Shown: piece by piece, positions 62,552-64,000 of the stretch | Position numbering within the stretch: the stretch's first letter is position 1 | Layout: every line of letters starts with the position of its first letter | Origin: Chitinophagaceae bacterium | GTDB taxonomy: Bacteria; Bacteroidota; Bacteroidia; Chitinophagales; UBA10324 | Length of the DNA stretch: 64,000 nt | Reading direction: 5' to 3' | NCBI GenBank assembly: GCA_947469485.1 | Contig: CANIPU010000002.1 | Coordinates: 1-64,000, forward strand | The notes under the pieces: model-generated | What the model saw: only the letters and a program-made list of their open reading frames with translations | The model's database searches: none | What the model was told of the DNA's origin: nothing | Program-made: the position numbers and the translations under genes

Positions 62552-63808
62552 ATGATCAATTTGTTTTCATCAGGAAATAATAATCCTGCACCAAGGACAG
62601 AAACGCCAGTTCCACCATTAACAGCGGAAAGCAATATCACTAAAATATTTGTAGTGGAGGACAATGATTTGTATTCGCAATTGATACAAAATGAGCTATC
62701 GGTAAACGATACTTATGAAATAACTATTTATCCAACAGCGGATGCATTGTTAAAAGACCTTTATAAAAATCCTAATATCGTAACTATTGATTACAACTTG
62801 CCTGATAGAAACGGCATTGAGGTAATGAAAGAAATTCAGAGCTACAATAAGGAAATTGAATGTGTTATACTTTCAGGACAGGAAAAAGTTGAAGTAGTTG
62901 TTGAGTGTTATAAAGCAGGTGCAGCATCATATATAATTAAGAATAATAGCGCATTTGAAGAATTAGGTCAGGCGGTTAACAAAGTGGCTTTTAAAATCAA
63001 GGAGCGGAATCAGGTTTCAAAACTACAGGAACAAATCATAGATCGTCATCGATACGATAAAATAATCGGCGAAAGCGCACCCATTTTAAGAGTACTTCGA
63101 CTAATTCAAAAAGTTGAAAAAACAAGTATGCTTGCATTAATTACAGGTGAAAGTGGCACGGGGAAAGAGGTTGTAGCCGGAGCAATTCATTTTAACAGTA
63201 ATCGTGCACGCAAACCTTATGTGCCTGTTAACATGGCTGCGATTCCAGCAGACTTAATGGAAAGTGAGTTGTTTGGACATGAAAAGGGCGCTTTTACAGG
63301 AGCAGATTCAAAAAGAATCGGAAAATTTGAAGAAGCGAACGAAGGAACTATTTTCTTAGATGAAATAGGCGAAATGGATATGAATCTTCAAACAAAACTA
63401 TTAAGGGTTTTACAGGAAAATAAAATAACACGATTAGGCGCAAATAAGGAAACACAATTAAATGTTCGAATTATAGCCGCCACAAACAAAAACCTTTCGC
63501 AAAGAGTACGAGAAGGAAAAATGCGTGAGGATTTATATTATCGTTTACAGGGATTTTTAATTCACCTTCCACCGCTTAAAGAAAGGGGAGATGATATTCT
63601 TCTTTTGACAAAATTTTTCCTTAAAGGATTTTGTGAACGGAACGGAATGCAATTAAAAACATTCTCCGCCGATGCATATAAAGCCATTCAAAATCATCCT
63701 TGGCCTGGTAATGTTCGTGAGTTAAAAGCACTTGTTGAACGCGCTGCAATCATCAGCGACACAAATGTTATTGAAACGGAAGATATGATTTTCTCTCAGG
63801 AGATTTAA
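62552..63808 (+). CDS. Sigma-54 response regulator without an HTH domain
   Basis: A 418-residue response regulator with an N-terminal receiver domain (about 30-150; acidic pair E36-D37, phosphoacceptor D80, S108, K130) and a sigma-54 activator AAA+ domain (about 170-405). The AAA+ core has Walker A GESGTGKE at 199-206, the sigma-54-contact GAFTGA at 246-251, Walker B IFLDEIGEM and the LYYRLQGFLIHLPPLKER sensor region. The C-terminus ends at ETEDMIFSQEI with no Fis-type helix-turn-helix and a terminator follows directly. Thus it acts without its own DNA binding domain or together with a partner. A separate sensor kinase gene is not in the window. Confidence 0.87.
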   Translation: MINLFSSGNNNPAPRTETPVPPLTAESNITKIFVVEDNDLYSQLIQNELSVNDTYEITIYPTADALLKDLYKNPNIVTIDYNLPDRNGIEVMKEIQSYNKEIECVILSGQEKVEVVVECYKAGAASYIIKNNSAFEELGQAVNKVAFKIKERNQVSKLQEQIIDRHRYDKIIGESAPILRVLRLIQKVEKTSMLALITGESGTGKEVVAGAIHFNSNRARKPYVPVNMAAIPADLMESELFGHEKGAFTGADSKRIGKFEEANEGTIFLDEIGEMDMNLQTKLLRVLQENKITRLGANKETQLNVRIIAATNKNLSQRVREGKMREDLYYRLQGFLIHLPPLKERGDDILLLTKFFLKGFCERNGMQLKTFSADAYKAIQNHPWPGNVRELKALVERAAIISDTNVIETEDMIFSQEI

Positions 63809-63831
63809 TTTCAAGAAAACAATAAAAAATT

Positions 63832-63865
63832 AAAGCCGCTTCGTAATAACTGAAGCGGCTTTTTT
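63832..63865. terminator. Rho-independent terminator, shared by convergent genes
   Basis: A perfect 11-bp stem (AAAGCCGCTTC with GAAGCGGCTTT), a 9-base loop and a T-run up to 63865. It lies 24 bases after the regulator stop on the plus strand and 20 bases past the aminotransferase stop on the minus strand, with an A/T-rich tail on both sides. Confidence 0.9.
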
Positions 63866-63884
63866 GTTTTTAAGTCTGAATTCA

Positions 63885-64000
63885 TTATTTGAAATCTGAT
63901 ATAATATTTACCACTTTATCAACTTCGTCTTTTTCTATTCCAGGATATATTGGTAAACTCAAACAGGTTTCTGCAATTTTTTCTGCAATTGGAAAATCTC
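63885..64000 (-). CDS. DegT/DnrJ/EryC1 family aminotransferase, C-terminal end only
   Basis: The last 38 codons of a minus-strand gene reading in from the right edge and ending with TAA at 63885-63887. The sequence FPIAEKIAETCLSLPIYPGI, followed by EVDKVVNIISDFK, matches the C-terminus of DegT/DnrJ/EryC1-type PLP-dependent sugar aminotransferases, which make amino sugars for surface polysaccharides. Most of the gene is outside the window, so neither substrate nor completeness can be judged. Confidence 0.72.
   Translation of the reverse strand, partial: DFPIAEKIAETCLSLPIYPGIEKDEVDKVVNIISDFK

Overview
The window looks like a chromosomal segment of a member of the phylum Bacteroidota, probably an environmental lineage near Sphingobacteriia/Chitinophagia; finer placement is not possible from the sequence alone. 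The reasons are type IX secretion (T9SS) core genes (gldJ, a porP/sprF homologue, porU, porV), several secreted proteins with T9SS C-terminal sorting domains, the Bacteroidota promoter box TAnnTTTG in front of at least twelve genes, few Shine-Dalgarno sequences, and a carbamoyl-phosphate synthase large subunit that lacks the allosteric domain. Most of the window is housekeeping DNA with dense, short operons. I found no tRNA, rRNA, CRISPR array, prophage or intact insertion sequence.

Layout. 1-4.6 kb: the N-terminal part of a peptide-transport lipoprotein, a LUD-domain protein, lpxH, a secreted unknown and prfA. 4.6-14.2 kb: murF and the T9SS block (gldJ and porP/sprF on the minus strand, porU and porV divergent on the plus strand), then ispF. 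14.3-20.6 kb: purE, a phospholipase D family enzyme, a PolB-type exonuclease, a 53-residue membrane protein, a VWA protein/AAA+ ATPase pair and an FGE-fold protein. 20.7-30.1 kb: 2-oxoglutarate:ferredoxin oxidoreductase (korA, korB), a secreted nuclease-fold protein, queD, a glutathione peroxidase, thiL, a YcxB-like protein, an SDR and a T9SS cargo protein. 30.2-42.4 kb: a long amidophosphoribosyltransferase, a secreted VWA protein, a lipid A/sugar pair (lpxA plus a Gfo/Idh oxidoreductase), a hydrolase-glycosyltransferase-permease operon and mfd. 42.4-49 kb: a gene-poor stretch with three kinds of repeats, a T9SS-exported polyesterase/cutinase-like hydrolase and other secreted or small enzymes. 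49-56 kb: carB, two methyltransferases, then about 2.3 kb of decayed DNA holding a methyltransferase relic and an IS982-type transposase relic. 56-64 kb: nadK, a BamA/TamA-like barrel, CBS and hydrolase genes, a Crp regulator, the yqeY-cvpA-pabA operon, a sigma-54 activator without a DNA-binding domain, and the end of a DegT-family aminotransferase.

How parts fit together. The T9SS block would export and anchor the CTD-bearing proteins coded at 28.5-30.1, 44.3-45.5 and 47.9-49.0 kb. lpxH and lpxA serve lipid A synthesis; murF serves peptidoglycan; the methyltransferases, glycosyltransferase and DegT remnant suggest surface-sugar modification. The best items for a second look are the polyesterase-like T9SS cargo, the HTH-less sigma-54 activator, the two-hairpin extragenic element after mfd, the 21-bp tandem repeat near 44 kb, and the decayed methyltransferase/IS region. 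I did not find a clearly new multi-gene system.
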